A stretch of DNA of 64,000 bases from Oscillospiraceae bacterium (GTDB lineage: Bacteria; Bacillota; Clostridia; Oscillospirales; Ruminococcaceae). The notes beneath the pieces were generated by a model. It made no database searches, was not told the origin of the DNA, and saw only the letters and a program-made list of their open reading frames with translations. Positions 8,862 through 17,515 of the stretch are shown here, one piece after another. The translations under genes were made by a program, and so were the position numbers. The stretch is from positions 59,807 through 123,806 of the forward strand of contig JAGAWT010000009.1 of assembly GCA_018110985.1 (NCBI GenBank), given 5' to 3'. Within the stretch, counting starts at the first letter, position 1, and the number at the start of each line of letters is the position of its first letter.

Positions 8862-10811
8862 TCAGTTTATGCGCACCGTTCCCCCGTCTTCGCCTATGAA
8901 CACTATCTTTCCCTCTTCCGGCAGGATGATCTTATTGCCGTAGTTTTTCATATAGCTCGAATACAGCACATTGTCCGACTTGTCGTAGACGTATACTGCG
9001 CTGTTTCCGGGGATGTCGGTCACTATGGTCTTTCCGCCCATTTCCCCTATATTATACCACTTTGCCCTGCCCTTTTCAAGTGCAACTTCATGTATATCTT
9101 CCGTGAGTGAGGGCATATCCCTTTCGCTCATGACCTCAAAGTCTGATTCAAGCAGGCAGATGTATTCCCTGCCGTCACGCTCTCTTACTTCTATATCTGT
9201 AAAATCTCTTCCTCCCGGTATTGAGGTGTACACCACCGCATGGGTGCTGTCTGTCATCTTTCCCATGTTGGTGTAGCCCGGCAGCTCCTCAAAGGTGCGC
9301 AGCTTCAGCGCAGGATTCGTGTTGTATACAGTGTTGGAGTATTTCGGGCTGCATACATAGTATTTGCCCTGTCTGCCGTCCCATGCAGCCTGCACTTCTT
9401 TGTCAACAGTGTTAGACTCCATCTTCTCCATAAGGTAGCCGGAGCTTTTCATCACGATATCCAGGCTCATATCCCTGTATTCCGAATCCTCCGCTATGTA
9501 TGTCCTGCCGTACTTCTCCACAAAGCTGATGACACTGCGTTCCGGGTCAGGTCTGTACCCGTCGGAGCCTTCCTTTACACTTACAAAGCTGCCCTCCCCC
9601 GTGTACATATACTTTTCATCACGCTTTATGTTTCCATCGACCCGTTCCAGAAGAGCATATTTCCCTTCGGGGAAACTGAGCCTGTATATCACGCAGTCCG
9701 TATCTAAAAATCCGCCTTTGGAGTAGTATCCCTCATATTTCAGGTACTCATCGGGGACAGTCTCCGTAAAGGACATTTCGGGGAGCCCCTCGTGCGTCAC
9801 CTCTATGCCCTTGTCCTCAAGGGCAGTGTCAAGGAGTGCCAACGCAAGGTAGGAGGGGAGATTGCCGTTCCCCCCGGACACCAGCACGCTGATGCTTATC
9901 TCCTCATCGGGTGCCACATAGAGAGCCGCATTCTGGTGTTGCGTAGAACCGCCCTTTGACATTACCCTTATGCCTGCCTTTTCGTAGTCATCATACCCCA
10001 CATCATCCCAGCCCAGACCGTTGCCGCTGTTTCCTGCCGCCTCGAACCTGTCCTTTGCCACGGGAATAAGCATTTCCTCCTTTGAAGAGTCGGAGAGCAT
10101 GGTCTCATTCCCCGTGAAGAAGGCGCAGCCGAATCTGTTCAGATCCTCCGATGTGGAGAGCAAACCGCCGCTCGCAAGAGTCATCACATAATCTGCGGCG
10201 AAGTCTGTGCCCGCCGCCTGCACACGGACATGATCCTCTGTCCCGAACATATTACAGGGCGTGCCTGTGCGCTCCATGCCAAGAGGGACGCATATGTGCT
10301 TTTGTACATAGTCCGTAAAGCTCTCCCCGCTCACCCTCTCCACCACGTGTTCCAGCAGGGTAAAGCCGTCGTTGCAGTAGGATGCGAACTCTCCCGGCTC
10401 ATCCTTCAGCCTTTCCCGTGAAAGGAGACTGATAAAGCTGTCGTGAAAGGTGCTGTCGCTGTCGTCATAGAGAAAGCTGTCGGAGAACGTGGTGCCCATG
10501 AGCCCGCTGGTGTGATCCATCAGCATCCTCACGGTGATGTTTTTGTAACGCTCGTCCTCCATGGTAAATTCGGGCAGATAGTCGGAAACGGGGCGGTCTA
10601 TATCCAGCTTTCCCTGTTCATAGAGCTGCATCGCAGCCACCGTGCCGAACATCTTGCTGACGGAGCCTATGTTCTGCACATATTCCTTGTGCTCCGTCAC
10701 GGCAGGCTTCTTTTCTTCCGGAATGTCAATGGCATCTGCGGGGATGAACGCCATCCCCATCACCGACAAAGCTGCCGCCGCCGCTGCTATCATGCTGAAA
10801 TCTGTCTTCAT
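8862..10811 (-). CDS. Secreted serine hydrolase (class C beta-lactamase/PBP family)
   Basis: About 649 residues with an N-terminal hydrophobic signal segment (about 6-24). The SxxK motif of the AmpC/PBP4*-type fold is visible as SVSK (50-53), the second motif as YCN in ASYCNDGF, and the third as KGGSTQHQN. Odd feature: only about 25 residues separate the signal from SxxK, so the first strands of the usual fold are missing. A C-terminal region of about 280 residues is unrecognised and looks beta-rich. The gene starts within 20 bases of the permease stop, and the ATG at 10811 has AGGTGAG upstream, better than GTG at 10820. It lies between the ABC genes and the two-component pair. It may act on cell-wall peptides or antimicrobial peptides. 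Confidence 0.8.
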   Translation of the reverse strand: MKTDFSMIAAAAAALSVMGMAFIPADAIDIPEEKKPAVTEHKEYVQNIGSVSKMFGTVAAMQLYEQGKLDIDRPVSDYLPEFTMEDERYKNITVRMLMDHTSGLMGTTFSDSFLYDDSDSTFHDSFISLLSRERLKDEPGEFASYCNDGFTLLEHVVERVSGESFTDYVQKHICVPLGMERTGTPCNMFGTEDHVRVQAAGTDFAADYVMTLASGGLLSTSEDLNRFGCAFFTGNETMLSDSSKEEMLIPVAKDRFEAAGNSGNGLGWDDVGYDDYEKAGIRVMSKGGSTQHQNAALYVAPDEEISISVLVSGGNGNLPSYLALALLDTALEDKGIEVTHEGLPEMSFTETVPDEYLKYEGYYSKGGFLDTDCVIYRLSFPEGKYALLERVDGNIKRDEKYMYTGEGSFVSVKEGSDGYRPDPERSVISFVEKYGRTYIAEDSEYRDMSLDIVMKSSGYLMEKMESNTVDKEVQAAWDGRQGKYYVCSPKYSNTVYNTNPALKLRTFEELPGYTNMGKMTDSTHAVVYTSIPGGRDFTDIEVRERDGREYICLLESDFEVMSERDMPSLTEDIHEVALEKGRAKWYNIGEMGGKTIVTDIPGNSAVYVYDKSDNVLYSSYMKNYGNKIILPEEGKIVFIGEDGGTVRIN

Positions 10812-10820
10812 ATATCTCAC

Positions 10821-13337
10821 CTACTCAGTTATAAGCTCATAAACGGAAATATCCTTTATCTTCCTTGCTCCCAGATATGCGCAGGCAAAGCAGAACACCA
10901 CTACCGCAGCAGATGCCGCCGCTGTCACAAGAGGGCTTGCGATTATCTGTCCAAGGTAGCCCGACATCCCATTAAGGATGACCCTGCTGCCTGCAATGCC
11001 CAGTATCACAGCCACTATCACCGCAGGCATGAGCCTCAGCGCCAGCTGTATCATAAGCTCCCGTGTGGTGTAGCCCATCGAGAGCATGACACCCAGCTCC
11101 CTGTACTCTCTGCGCACCTCCTGCTCCATGATAATGAAGATTATCCCCATTATCACAAGGGCGGTAAGCACCATAAACAGCGCTGTCATGCCTCCAACCG
11201 CACTGATAAAGCCCCCGAGCTGTGTCCTTGCCACTTCCGCATAGTCTAAGGTGGAGGCGATCATGAAGCTGTCGCTGCCTCCCGTAACCACCGTGTCTCC
11301 GCTTTGTACCGTGTATTCCACATTCACCGCACCGTACACCGACAGCATATGTGCTATATATTTGTCTGCCTTCCGGCGCAGCTTCTCTTCAAGGCTGCCT
11401 TCGCCCTCTCCGCTTTCCTTATGCGCATCTGCGACGGTCTTGCCGTAGCGGCGTGTAAGTTCAGACTTGAAGGCCTCCTTGTCAACGCCCTCTTCCAGGT
11501 ATATCCCGATATCCGCAGGCTGCCACAGAGGGTCTATGGCTCTGTATCCCTCATGGGTCATGTAAAGGTTCGCACCGTTGTTTGTTATGCTGGTGACAAA
11601 GCCCGTCACGATATAGTCTCTGCGTGCCTTGTTCTTTTCAAGGGTCACAGTGTCTCCCGTGTGTATATTGTATTTTGTGCCGTTCATCCTTGCCAGCATG
11701 ATCTCGTTGTCGTGTACGGGGAATCGTCCCTCGCAGAGAAAGATGTTCTCCGTTTCCTCAAAGTCCTCGTAGCTCACTACGAAGAATTGATAGTCATTCA
11801 GTTCAGGTGCAGACAGATAGTCCTTTGTAAGGTTCGTGGTGGCAAGTACCTTTCTTACGCCCTCCATGCCCCTGATCTGTTCTGCCGCCTCATCGGGGTC
11901 TGCACTCACCTGAAGTGTCACATTGAGCTCGCTCATTTCCATTCCCATGACCCCTTTCAAAAGCCCCATATCCGAGGATAAATACCTGCGGAATACCAGT
12001 ATGGTCAGCACTGCCGCCACGGAAATGGCAACGCTTACCATAATGGTGACGCTCTGCCGCAGCTGCCCGAATATGCCCTTCATTGCAAGGCGAAGGTGGA
12101 CATTCGACTTCGTGTTTCTCAGCGGCAGGATGTCGGCGGCAAAGTGGTGGTCAGCGGTGCCTTTGCGCAGCGCTCTCACCGCAGGGTATCTTCTCACCAT
12201 GCCTGCACGGACAAGCGCGACCGCAGTTATGATCAGGCATATGCCGATGCCTGTAACTATGCCGAAGATCGGGTCAGGGCTGTACTCGCCCCTTGTGCCG
12301 CATACCAGCTCGCATATCCCGAACAGCACACGGGACAAAAACAGAGAGCATATCCCTCCCAGTATACTGCCCGCAGCGGCGATCATCAGGTATTCTGCCC
12401 CATAGGAAAGGGCAATATCCTTTGAAGTGTAGCCAATGGCCTCCAGCACACCTATATTCACCATCTGATCCTTTATGTCCCCGGTGATGTGCATATGTAT
12501 GACCAGTGCCACGGAAATGATGATGATAAGTGACATCACTATCATAACAAGTTCTATGATGTCTGTATATGATGTAGCTTGTTCCTGCAGTTCCTCTTTG
12601 TATACTGTAAAGGTATCGTAAAGGGATTTCCCCGAATAGTCCCTGCACTTGTCTATAAACTCCTTTTTCACATCGTAGCCTGTGCCCGGAGCTGTCTCAT
12701 AGGCAAAGCCCCTGTACTCTCCTAACAGCCTCTCAAGGCTCCGGTAATCCTCGTCGGATATGATGAACTTCATACCGCCGGCGGGGGTGGGAAAAAGTAC
12801 GGTAGGGAAGAATCCCGCCACGGTAAATGGGTATTCCTTGCCGCCGTAGATCATGGTAAATGTATCTCCCACCTCATAGCCCATGGAATCATGTCCTGCC
12901 CAGGGCATGAATACAGGGTGTTCCAGTGCGGCGATCTCCTCATCGGAGAGGGTAGTCTCTATCTCGGCATCCGCAAACTTTTTCTCTGTCTCCAGTGTGA
13001 TGAAAAGCATATACATCGACTGCTCCTCATTGTTCCTGTCGATGTATGTGGAGCCCAGTGAATACAGCCCGTTTACGTCTGCGATACCGCTCACATTTTC
13101 GTCCTCCGCCAGCAGAGTACCGTAGTGTTCATCAAAGGAATCGTTTGAGAAAAAAACGTAGTTTTCCTTGCTGTGGGTGATCTCACCCATGTGCTCTGCC
13201 ATCCGGGAAACATTTACCCGTGTGGAGAGTGCGGAGGCAAAGAGCATCATGCAGACGGTTATCAGCAGGAAAAGTGATATGCTCTCCTTTTTGTGCTTTT
13301 TTATGTTTGTCCATGCCAGACGCATTATTTTATACAT
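10821..13337 (-). CDS. FtsX/MacB-type ABC transporter permease
   Basis: About 838 residues with the ten-helix layout of long FtsX-like permeases: helix 1 near 17-37, a large extracytoplasmic domain, helices about 255-370, a second N-terminal-like helix near 425-445, another extracytoplasmic domain, and three C-terminal helices from about 725. Two MacB_PCD/FtsX modules are therefore present. It pairs with the ATPase immediately upstream. Such permeases drive mechanotransmission or peptide removal rather than import. The ATG at 13337 has AGAGG upstream; the GTG at 13346 overlaps that site. Confidence 0.88.
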   Translation of the reverse strand: MYKIMRLAWTNIKKHKKESISLFLLITVCMMLFASALSTRVNVSRMAEHMGEITHSKENYVFFSNDSFDEHYGTLLAEDENVSGIADVNGLYSLGSTYIDRNNEEQSMYMLFITLETEKKFADAEIETTLSDEEIAALEHPVFMPWAGHDSMGYEVGDTFTMIYGGKEYPFTVAGFFPTVLFPTPAGGMKFIISDEDYRSLERLLGEYRGFAYETAPGTGYDVKKEFIDKCRDYSGKSLYDTFTVYKEELQEQATSYTDIIELVMIVMSLIIIISVALVIHMHITGDIKDQMVNIGVLEAIGYTSKDIALSYGAEYLMIAAAGSILGGICSLFLSRVLFGICELVCGTRGEYSPDPIFGIVTGIGICLIITAVALVRAGMVRRYPAVRALRKGTADHHFAADILPLRNTKSNVHLRLAMKGIFGQLRQSVTIMVSVAISVAAVLTILVFRRYLSSDMGLLKGVMGMEMSELNVTLQVSADPDEAAEQIRGMEGVRKVLATTNLTKDYLSAPELNDYQFFVVSYEDFEETENIFLCEGRFPVHDNEIMLARMNGTKYNIHTGDTVTLEKNKARRDYIVTGFVTSITNNGANLYMTHEGYRAIDPLWQPADIGIYLEEGVDKEAFKSELTRRYGKTVADAHKESGEGEGSLEEKLRRKADKYIAHMLSVYGAVNVEYTVQSGDTVVTGGSDSFMIASTLDYAEVARTQLGGFISAVGGMTALFMVLTALVIMGIIFIIMEQEVRREYRELGVMLSMGYTTRELMIQLALRLMPAVIVAVILGIAGSRVILNGMSGYLGQIIASPLVTAAASAAVVVFCFACAYLGARKIKDISVYELITE

Positions 13338-13349
13338 GACATACACCTC

Positions 13350-14102
13350 TTACCAGCCCATTTCGTCAAGGAAGTCTTGCAGTCCCTCACGGCGTGCCTT
13401 TATGTCATCCTCACCGTAGGAAGGCATTCTGTATTCGCCCATCACCGCACCGTCACGCAGGTAAATGACCCTGCTGCCCCTGAGGGCGGTCTTTAAGTCG
13501 TGAGTTACCATGACGATGGTCTGCCCGCTTTTGTTCAGGTTGGTGAAGATATCCAGCACATCCGCCGCAGAAGCGGAGTTCAGGCTTCCCGTGGGTTCGT
13601 CCGCAAAAAGTATCTTCGGGTCGTTTATGACCGCACGGACTATCCCCACTCTCTGTGCCTCTCCCCCCGAAAGCTGATTGGGGTACTTCTTCCATGTCCC
13701 CTCGGATATGCCCACCTTTTTCAGCATTTCCTCCGCCTTTTTGACCAGCTCCGGGGAATTTTTCCTGCGGACGAGGGCGGCGGTCATTACATTGTCAAAA
13801 ACCGTCATGTTGTCCAGCAGGAAAATGCTCTGGAACACAAAGCCGCAGTTTTCCCGCCTGAACACTGCCAGTCGGTCATTTGTATAGTCCGAGATGTTGG
13901 TGTCCCCGAAATACACCTTTCCGAGAGTGGGCGTGTCCATTCCCGAAAGTGCATAAAGAAGGGTGGATTTCCCCGAGCCCGATGCCCCCATGATGACCGT
14001 GAATTCCTTTTCGTTTATCTCCAGATCAAGATTTTTGATGACATGCTGCTGTACTCCTCCGTTGGAGAAGGATTTGCAGAGCTTTTCCGTGCGAAGTATC
14101 AT
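13350..14102 (-). CDS. ABC transporter ATP-binding protein (LolD/MacB family)
   Basis: 250 residues with Walker A GASGSGKST, Q loop FVFQSIFLLDN, signature LSGGEAQRVGI, Walker B ILFADEPTGSL and switch histidine VTHD. This is the standard short MacB/LolD/BceA ATPase. It is the first gene of the five-gene operon, with GGGGGA before the ATG. The order ATPase, permease, serine hydrolase, regulator, kinase suggests a self-regulated peptide-response or envelope-defence unit. Confidence 0.93.
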   Translation of the reverse strand: MILRTEKLCKSFSNGGVQQHVIKNLDLEINEKEFTVIMGASGSGKSTLLYALSGMDTPTLGKVYFGDTNISDYTNDRLAVFRRENCGFVFQSIFLLDNMTVFDNVMTAALVRRKNSPELVKKAEEMLKKVGISEGTWKKYPNQLSGGEAQRVGIVRAVINDPKILFADEPTGSLNSASAADVLDIFTNLNKSGQTIVMVTHDLKTALRGSRVIYLRDGAVMGEYRMPSYGEDDIKARREGLQDFLDEMGW

Positions 14103-14137
14103 ATATATTCCCCCTGTGTTTTTCTTTCATTGTACCC

Positions 14138-14201
14138 ATTATACACCCCTTTTTCCCAAAAGTCCTTATCTGTTTCATATTTTTTCTTAACTGTTTCTTA
14201 A
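14138..14201 (-). promoter_or_regulatory. Operon promoter with response-regulator-like direct repeats
   Basis: Minus strand: a TATAAT -10 at 14143-14138 with no recognisable -35 at the right distance. Just upstream, GAAAC-type motifs recur every 10-11 bases within TTAAGAAACAG, TTAAGAAAAAA and ATATGAAACAG (14201 to about 14169). Helically phased direct repeats in place of a -35 box are how OmpR/PhoB-family regulators bind activated promoters, and such a regulator is encoded in this operon. Confidence 0.6.
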
Positions 14202-14233
14202 TTCTTCCCTGCCGCAAAACGACCCGCAGGCAC

Positions 14234-14256
14234 AAAAAAGCCGCCCCGTAGGGCGG
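14234..14256 (-). terminator. Rho-independent terminator downstream of the sugar kinase
   Basis: Minus strand CCGCCC-TACG-GGGCGG followed by CTTTTTT. It lies about 230 bases after the kinase stop, and a MITE has been inserted between the two. Confidence 0.75.
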
Positions 14257-14262
14257 ATATAA

Positions 14263-14365
14263 TACTAATTCTTTCTCGATGTATAGACGATCTCCAAGCC
14301 TCAAATCCCTTATATCCAAGCATTTGCGGCTTGTTTCTTGTCTATACATCGGTCAGAAATCAGTA
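14263..14365 (+). mobile_element. 103-bp MITE, copy 1
   Basis: Begins TACTAATTCTT and ends AATCAGTA. The ends are imperfect inverted repeats of about 26 bp sharing an inner GATGTATAGAC. An inner inverted repeat CAAGCC...GGCTTG adds a second stem. It is flanked by the direct repeat TAA on both sides. It is non-coding; short open frames through it are accidental. Confidence 0.85.
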
Positions 14366-14486
14366 TAAACTATGTCTGTTTGTTTTTTGACGTATACCTG
14401 AACTTTACGCTGTACCTTCTCGGTATCCTGATACCGACTATATATCCCATTTACAAAGGAAACAGGGTATCGGCTGCGGATCACCC

Positions 14487-15572
14487 TCAGCGCCTTATGT
14501 CATGCTCGGTATTCATAAGATCCCTTATGGTCTGTTCGTCATCGGTGATGTTGGCATCTCCCCGTATAGTGTGCTTCAGTACACTGCTTGCCACCGCAAA
14601 GTTTATCATCTCATCCGGGGAATAACCGTGCATTATGGAGTAGATGAGCCCTGCGGCAAAGGAATCGCCGCCGCCCACACGGTCAAGGATATTGAAGGTG
14701 AACAGTTTGCTCTCATAGGTTTTCCCGCCGCACCACAAAAAGGCTTTCAGGCTGTTCTCGCTCCCGCTGTATGCGTAGCGGACGTGCCTTGCGATATACT
14801 TTATGTTGGGGTACCTTTTCACAAACTCACGGAACACCTTATCCTGCTGTTCGTAGGACGGACGCAGGGGAATATCATCCTTCACATCCCCAAGGGAGCG
14901 ATCTTCCTCGTTTTTCCACAGGTGATAGGGCTCTATCCCCAGAAGGACATCAACATAGGGCAGGATATCCGTACAGAAGTCCCGTGCCTCCTCCCATGTC
15001 CACAGACTGCTCCTGAAATTCCCGTCGAAGCTGAGAGTAAGCCCCTTTTCCTTTGCCTTCACAGTTATCCTGCTTATCATATCACGGCAGTTTTTCCCCA
15101 GAGCAGGGGTTATTCCGCTGAGGTGCAGCCATGTATAGCCCTCCAGCAGAGCATCAAGATCCACCTTTGAGTAGTCATATTCATCAAATGCGCTGTGCTT
15201 GCGGTCGTATGTCACCTTGCTCGCCCTTATGCCGAAGCCCGTTTCCAGGTAGTAGGTACCCAGCCTGTGGGTGGGGGTTTCCTCCGGTGTGCTGAGTATG
15301 ACGGGAGAGCAGTGTACATCATTGCTCCTGAGCATCCTTACTGCGCTTTTCCCCAGGCTGTTGTTGGGGACTACGGTAAAAAAGCTGCTGTCTATGCCGA
15401 GATTTGCCAGCGCAAGGGCGATATTCGCCTCACTGCCGCCGTATGTAGCCTCAAAGGAATTGGCTGCCCTTATCTTTTCGTAGTTCGGCGGCGTCAGGCG
15501 GAGCATTATCTCCCCCGCGGCAAGAAATCTGTTTTCGGAATGCTCTGCCGTCTGCAAAGCTCCCTGTTCCAT
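14487..15572 (-). CDS. PfkB family sugar kinase, probably 2-keto-3-deoxygluconate kinase
   Basis: 361-residue ribokinase-family kinase. The substrate-binding region GGSEANIALALANLG is near the N-terminus, and the anion-hole and catalytic Asp motif DRVGGGDSFAAGL near the C-terminus. AGEIMLRLTPP at the start and the spacing resemble KdgK enzymes that phosphorylate 2-keto-3-deoxygluconate after uronic-acid breakdown, but other ketose substrates are possible. No uronate genes lie nearby. The ATG at 15572 has a perfect AGGAGGT. It is on the same strand as the hydrogenase operon but separated by a MITE. Confidence 0.78.
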   Translation of the reverse strand: MEQGALQTAEHSENRFLAAGEIMLRLTPPNYEKIRAANSFEATYGGSEANIALALANLGIDSSFFTVVPNNSLGKSAVRMLRSNDVHCSPVILSTPEETPTHRLGTYYLETGFGIRASKVTYDRKHSAFDEYDYSKVDLDALLEGYTWLHLSGITPALGKNCRDMISRITVKAKEKGLTLSFDGNFRSSLWTWEEARDFCTDILPYVDVLLGIEPYHLWKNEEDRSLGDVKDDIPLRPSYEQQDKVFREFVKRYPNIKYIARHVRYAYSGSENSLKAFLWCGGKTYESKLFTFNILDRVGGGDSFAAGLIYSIMHGYSPDEMINFAVASSVLKHTIRGDANITDDEQTIRDLMNTEHDIRR

Positions 15573-15684
15573 ATAATGACCTCCTTTTCGGTGGATACGG
15601 TCTGCGATAAAGCTGACAATGGAGCTGACCCCTCCTGCGGGCGGCAGTGCGCAGCACCGAAGAGGTCAGCGACAGCATCACTCA

Positions 15685-15787
15685 TACTGATCTCTGACCG
15701 ATGTATAGACAAGAAACAAGCCGCAAATGCTCGAATATAAGGGATTTGAGGCTTGGAGATCGTCTATACATCGAGGAAGGATCTGTA
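15685..15787 (-). mobile_element. 103-bp MITE, copy 2, inserted in the hydA stop codon
   Basis: Same element in reverse orientation, flanked by TCA on each side (15682-15684 and 15788-15790). On the minus strand TCA is TGA, and the 15788-15790 copy is the hydA stop codon. The target duplication therefore regenerated the stop and left the enzyme intact. Confidence 0.87.
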
Positions 15788-17515
15788 TCAGACCGGCATA
15801 TCCCATGCGTGATGATCCGTATGCAGCAGATGGTGAGACTTTTCCGAAAGGGGTCTCTCCAGATAATCGGAATAGAGCTTTGCAACATCCGGGTTTTTGT
15901 GTGAAAAGCGCAGCGAGCTTGCCTTATCCTGCCTGTAAAGGACGGGAGCACGCTTTGCAGCCATAAACTCTCCCTCGTGGATGGGCTGACCTCCGCCTCC
16001 CACACATCCTCCGGGACAAGCCATGACCTCCACAAAGTCGTAGTTTGCTTTGCCGCTTTTCAGGGCTCCGAGCAGCTTATCCGCATTTCCGAGCCCGTTT
16101 ACCACCGCAGTGCGTATCTTTCTTCCTGCGATATCGTATACTCTTTCCTTTACGCCCTCCATGCCCCGCACTTCGCTGAACATATCCGGGTCCGGGTCCT
16201 CTCCCGTCACAAGGAAATGAGCAGATCTGAGGGCTGCCTCCATAACTCCGCCGGAAGCGCCGAATATATTTCCCGCTCCCGTATATGTGCCCAGAGGGCG
16301 GTCAAGGGGCTGCTTCTCCATGGCGGAGGGGTCTATGCGGGCTGCCCTTATCATGCGGACAAGCTCACGGGTGGTGAGTGAAACATCCACATCCGCATCG
16401 CCGCAGGCATCATTCATGCTGCCAAGGGCACATTCGTGCTTTTTCGCCACACAGGGCATCACGGAAACGCAGAATATATTGTGGGGATCCGTGCCCGTAA
16501 GCTCTGCCCAGTAGCTTTTTGCCACTGCACCGAACATCTGCTGGGGAGATTTTGCTGTGGAAAGGTTGTCCGTAAATTCAGGGTAATGGGCTTTCAGAAA
16601 GCGCACCCACCCGGGGCAGCAGGAGGTAAACAATGGGAACTTCTCTCCCTCGGGGCGTTTCAGCTTTTCAACGAACTCGCTGCCCTCCTCCATTATGGTA
16701 AGGTCTGCCGCAAAATTCGTATCGAAAACATAGTCCGCACCCATGCGGCGCAGCACCGCAGCAAGAAGCTGTTCATCGGCTGTATCGGCGGACAGTCCGA
16801 AATACTCTCCCCATGCCGTTCTTATGGAGGGAGCTATCTGGAACATAACTGTCTTTTCCGGGTCGTCTATGGCACTGAGCACCTTTTCCGTGTCATCCCG
16901 CTCGTAGAGAGCACCCACGGGGCAGTGTGTTATACACTGTCCGCACAGAGCGCAGTCCGACTCCTCAAGGCTGTATGCACGGGAAACGCCCACATCCGCA
17001 CGGGGTCCCTGCTCCGTCATGTCCCAGATATTCACCGACTGTATCTTGTCGCAGACCTGTACACAGCGGAAACACTTTATGCACTTGGAGCTGTCCCTCT
17101 GCAGCGGGAAGACGCTCGCCCCTCCTGCGGGGGGCAGTTCCTTTTCAAAGGGAACAGAGGTGATGTTCAGGTCGTTTGCCAGTGACTGCAGCTTGCAGTT
17201 CCCGCTTCGCACACAGGTGGTGCAGCTGCTGTCATGCCGTGACAGGATCAGCTCCACGTTCATCCTCCGTGCCTTCCTTGCCTTTGGGCTGTCGGTGTGT
17301 ATCACCATCCCGTCTTCAACGGCGTTGTTACAGGCGGTGAGCAGCCGTTCGCAGCCTTCCGCTTCAACCACACACACACGGCAGGCGCCTATGTCGTTGA
17401 GATCCTTATAGTAGCAGAGAGTGGGTATGTCTATGCCCGCAGCTCTTGCCGCTTCAAGTATGGGAGTGTTTTCGGGAACGCTTACCTTCTTCCCGTCTAT
17501 GACCGCATTTACCAT
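15788..17515 (-). CDS. hydA: [FeFe] hydrogenase catalytic subunit
   Basis: 575-residue cytoplasmic modular hydrogenase with all clusters visible: a [2Fe-2S] domain (C34, C45, C48, C62), a His-ligated 4Fe-4S cluster (H94, C98, C101, C107), two ferredoxin clusters (C145-C155 and C188-C198), and H-cluster motifs L1 TSCCPGW (298-304), L2 MPCVAKKHE (353-361) and L3 MACPGGCVGGGGQP (498-511). The family reversibly makes H2 and often works with a NAD(P)H-oxidising subunit. Here that partner is the upstream fusion protein, whose stop overlaps this start by seven bases, indicating translational coupling. The accessory maturases HydEFG are not in this window. Confidence 0.95.
   Translation of the reverse strand: MVNAVIDGKKVSVPENTPILEAARAAGIDIPTLCYYKDLNDIGACRVCVVEAEGCERLLTACNNAVEDGMVIHTDSPKARKARRMNVELILSRHDSSCTTCVRSGNCKLQSLANDLNITSVPFEKELPPAGGASVFPLQRDSSKCIKCFRCVQVCDKIQSVNIWDMTEQGPRADVGVSRAYSLEESDCALCGQCITHCPVGALYERDDTEKVLSAIDDPEKTVMFQIAPSIRTAWGEYFGLSADTADEQLLAAVLRRMGADYVFDTNFAADLTIMEEGSEFVEKLKRPEGEKFPLFTSCCPGWVRFLKAHYPEFTDNLSTAKSPQQMFGAVAKSYWAELTGTDPHNIFCVSVMPCVAKKHECALGSMNDACGDADVDVSLTTRELVRMIRAARIDPSAMEKQPLDRPLGTYTGAGNIFGASGGVMEAALRSAHFLVTGEDPDPDMFSEVRGMEGVKERVYDIAGRKIRTAVVNGLGNADKLLGALKSGKANYDFVEVMACPGGCVGGGGQPIHEGEFMAAKRAPVLYRQDKASSLRFSHKNPDVAKLYSDYLERPLSEKSHHLLHTDHHAWDMPV

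Noticed and set aside
14026..14349. Frames with MYRQETSRKC-type N-termini at several loci
   Set aside because: The same peptide appears wherever the 103-bp MITE occurs; it is a by-product of the element, not a gene family.
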